DNA of 64,000 nucleotides from Fusobacterium varium (GTDB lineage Bacteria; Fusobacteriota; Fusobacteriia; Fusobacteriales; Fusobacteriaceae): NCBI GenBank assembly GCA_900637705.1, contig LR134390.1, positions 1,674,001 to 1,738,000 of the forward strand, read 5' to 3'. Shown piece by piece: positions 62,378 to 64,000 of this stretch (position 1 is its first letter; each line of letters starts with the position of its first letter). The notes under the pieces were generated by a model. It saw only the letters and a program-made list of their open reading frames with translations, ran no database searches and was not told where the DNA came from. The position numbers and the translations under genes were made by a program.

Positions 62378-63370
62378 ATGGCAACAGCTAAAAACAAACT
62401 AGCAACACTAGATAACACAAGTAATACAGGAGTTCCAGCACTTAAAAGTATGCTGGCAACTCAAGCTATTAAGAAGCAGATTAAATCCCTGCTTGGAGAA
62501 AGAGCAGGGCACTTTATGATGGCAATAGTACAGGTAGTGGAGGGAACACCTCAGCTTCAACAGGCAGACCCTCAAAGCATTATCAATGCTGCTATTGCTT
62601 CAGCAGTTCTCAACTTACCAATAGAAAAGAATCTAGGGTTTGCCTATATAGTTCCCTACAATGATAGAGAAAGAGGAATGATAGCGCAGTTCCAGATGGG
62701 GTATAAGGGATATATTCAGTTAGCTCTTAGAAGTGGAGAATATAAGTTCATCAATGCAGTACAAGTCAAAGAGGGGGAACTACAAGGGTATAACCTTCTT
62801 ACAGGAGAACTTCAACTTGAATTTATAGATGACATTGATAAGAGGGAAGAGGCTAGGACTATTGGTTATGCTTCTTATATAGAATTTAATAATGGATTTA
62901 GGAATACTCTTTTTATGACAGAGGCACAGGTTAAAAATCATGCTAAAAAATATAGTCAGTCATACCAATATGATTTAAGTAAAGGAAAGAAAAATTCTAA
63001 TTGGAGCAAGAACTTTGAGGCTATGGCATTAAAAACAGTTCTCAAATTAAATTTAAGCAAGTATGGAGCTTTATCAGTGGAAGTACAGAAGGCTCTACAA
63101 ACTGATGGACTGGTAGTTGACGAGATAGAAGAAGATGGAACTATCATAGGACAATTTACAGACAATACAGGTGATGAAATAGAAGTGATTAATAACATCA
63201 AGGCAACTGATGAGGATAGAGTAAGACTTCTGAAACAGTCTGAGCCTTTAAAAATAAATTTAGTGGAAGTTGTAAAAAAAGAACTGAAAATCGATTTTGA
63301 AACTATGACTAAAAATCAAGCAAAAGAAATTGAAGAATACATAGACACTAAACTTGAAGAAACAATGTAA
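62378..63370 (+). CDS. recT: RecT-family single-strand annealing protein
   Basis: 330 residues. FMMAIVQVVEGTPQLQQADP, NLPIEKNLGFAYIVPYNDRE and IAQFQMGYKGYIQLALRSGE are the standard RecT blocks. It coats single-stranded DNA and anneals it to a homologue. With the YqaJ nuclease it makes a RecET/Red-like pair. Starts 5 bases after that gene. Confidence 0.93.
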   Translation: MATAKNKLATLDNTSNTGVPALKSMLATQAIKKQIKSLLGERAGHFMMAIVQVVEGTPQLQQADPQSIINAAIASAVLNLPIEKNLGFAYIVPYNDRERGMIAQFQMGYKGYIQLALRSGEYKFINAVQVKEGELQGYNLLTGELQLEFIDDIDKREEARTIGYASYIEFNNGFRNTLFMTEAQVKNHAKKYSQSYQYDLSKGKKNSNWSKNFEAMALKTVLKLNLSKYGALSVEVQKALQTDGLVVDEIEEDGTIIGQFTDNTGDEIEVINNIKATDEDRVRLLKQSEPLKINLVEVVKKELKIDFETMTKNQAKEIEEYIDTKLEETM

Positions 63371-63424
63371 ATTCAAAATAATAAGGGATTGGGTGCTTCC
63401 CTTTCCCTTACCTAAAGGTGATTT

Positions 63425-63658
63425 ATGAAAGAAAGAAAATCAGGAATAACTTATAAAAAAGCTACTAGAAAGAGAAAAAAGAAAATGGCTGAACTGGAAA
63501 GGCTATGTCGGATTGATTGGAGAATTGACAATAATACTCTAATAAAAAAACTTAGTATTTCCAAAACAGAATTTTATAGAAATTTTAAGAAAAAAGCTGA
63601 TGAATTAAGAAAAATAAATAGTAAAGAATCTTTATTTAATCTTTCCCAATTTTATTAA
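63425..63658 (+). CDS. Small basic helix-turn-helix-like protein
   Basis: 77 residues, very basic N-terminus (KATRKRKKKMAELERL), then NNTLIKKLSISKTEFYRNF, a resolvase-type helix-turn-helix pattern. AAAGGTG before the ATG. Confidence 0.5.
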   Translation: MKERKSGITYKKATRKRKKKMAELERLCRIDWRIDNNTLIKKLSISKTEFYRNFKKKADELRKINSKESLFNLSQFY

Positions 63659-63700
63659 AAATGGGAAAAATAACAATTAATTCAGAAAAGGAGAAGATGA

Positions 63701-63934
63701 ATGTCTATTTTAAGATTAGGAGATAAAGAATATAAAATATATCTCATAAATGGAAGAAATGAAGCATTTCCACCTAAAACAGAAAAAGAAAGAATGACAA
63801 TTGAAAATATTTTAACCAATATATCCCTAACAATTGACTTAAAAGCTGATACAGAAACAATAAGAGCAATTATATATAAAAAGTTAAAAAATACCAAGAT
63901 AAAGTTTAAAAATATAAAAATAAGAGAAATTTAG
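63701..63934 (+). CDS. Early phage protein, unknown, 77 residues
   Basis: AAAGGAGAAG before the ATG. It reads SILRLGDKEYKIYLINGRNE then a helical and basic end. No family seen. Confidence 0.5.
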   Translation: MSILRLGDKEYKIYLINGRNEAFPPKTEKERMTIENILTNISLTIDLKADTETIRAIIYKKLKNTKIKFKNIKIREI

Positions 63935-63942
63935 GAGTGGAT

Positions 63943-64000
63943 ATGAAAATAAAAAAATATGGAAATATCTATAATAATTATTTAGGAATTAGATTAAGCT
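63943..64000 (+). CDS. Start of a gene cut by the window edge
   Basis: ATG at 63943 behind TAGGAGTGG, 8 bases after the previous stop; reads KIKKYGNIYNNYLGIRLS to the end of the window. Too short to identify. Confidence 0.45.
   Translation, partial: MKIKKYGNIYNNYLGIRLS

Larger units (their letters stand above)
28960..64000. mobile_element. Prophage (left edge to beyond the window)
   Basis: From the holin at 28967 to the end of the window nearly every recognisable gene is phage-related: lysis, tail, capsid, terminase, replication, XRE/ImmA lysogeny control, YqaJ/RecT recombination. Late genes read left and early genes read right from a control region at 53-60.6 kb. The left edge is placed just after the last lysis gene and is approximate. 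No integrase, excisionase or duplicated att sequence is visible, so the right edge and the integration site are outside. Head genes combine lambda-like decoration and capsid types with Mu-like portal, MuF and gpG types. No contractile sheath is seen. Confidence 0.9.

Noticed and set aside
1-64000. CRISPR array
   Set aside because: No set of identical 23-47 base repeats with even, unique spacers was seen anywhere.
28960-64000. Integrase or att sites
   Set aside because: No tyrosine or serine recombinase gene is visible and no long direct repeat marks the left edge; they may lie beyond the window.

Overview
The window looks like a chromosome segment of a Fusobacterium-type bacterium. The DNA is very AT-rich and genes carry strong AGGAGG ribosome sites. 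Gram-positive-like metabolism (PTS, PRD regulator, DhaK/DhaL) sits beside outer-membrane features: a type V autotransporter and the C-terminus of an outer-membrane barrel. Species cannot be fixed from the sequence alone.

Host part, about 1-28.7 kb. The end of a ribose-type ABC operon (rbsA-rbsC-rbsB) is followed by a DUF486 membrane protein, an old-yellow-enzyme oxidoreductase, a PEPCK/HPr-kinase-fold P-loop protein and mscL. A minus-strand catabolic locus follows at 6.4-14.7 kb: DhaL, DhaK, an LsrF-like aldolase/thiolase, a VOC-like small protein, a PTS EIICB, a fumarase-superfamily lyase, and a PRD regulator as the likely switch. Then come a secreted flavin-linked reductase, an FAD monooxygenase-like protein, a MORN-repeat protein pair, remnants of a fructose PTS and of an outer-membrane barrel, and a 1067-residue autotransporter. 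The stretch 25.3-28.7 kb is mostly non-coding. It holds a dispersed family of short minus-strand transcription units with conserved promoters, a UCCCC hairpin loop and a terminator, among small lipoprotein genes.

Prophage, about 28.9 kb to beyond 64 kb. Late genes read leftwards: replication initiator with an iteron-like origin inside it, VRR-NUC nuclease, ArpU/RinA-like regulator, terminases, a portal fused to a MuF-like domain, morphogenesis protein, protease/scaffold, gpD- and gpE-like capsid proteins, tail tube, tape measure, baseplate, collagen-like fibre, endolysin and two holins. No sheath gene is visible, so a siphovirus-like tail is likely. The control region (53-60.6 kb) holds an XRE repressor with an ImmA/IrrE protease, repeated operators that overlap promoters, an AbrB/RelE toxin-antitoxin pair, several one-helix peptides, candidate small RNAs and a type I toxin-like unit. 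Early genes read rightwards, including a YqaJ exonuclease and RecT. No integrase or att site is visible, so the right end lies outside.

Quality warning: at least eleven genes, host and phage, are broken by what reads as a single missing base in an A or T run, each with a clean continuation in the next frame. This points to homopolymer undercalling rather than eleven true mutations. Coordinates for those genes span the whole corrected reading frame.
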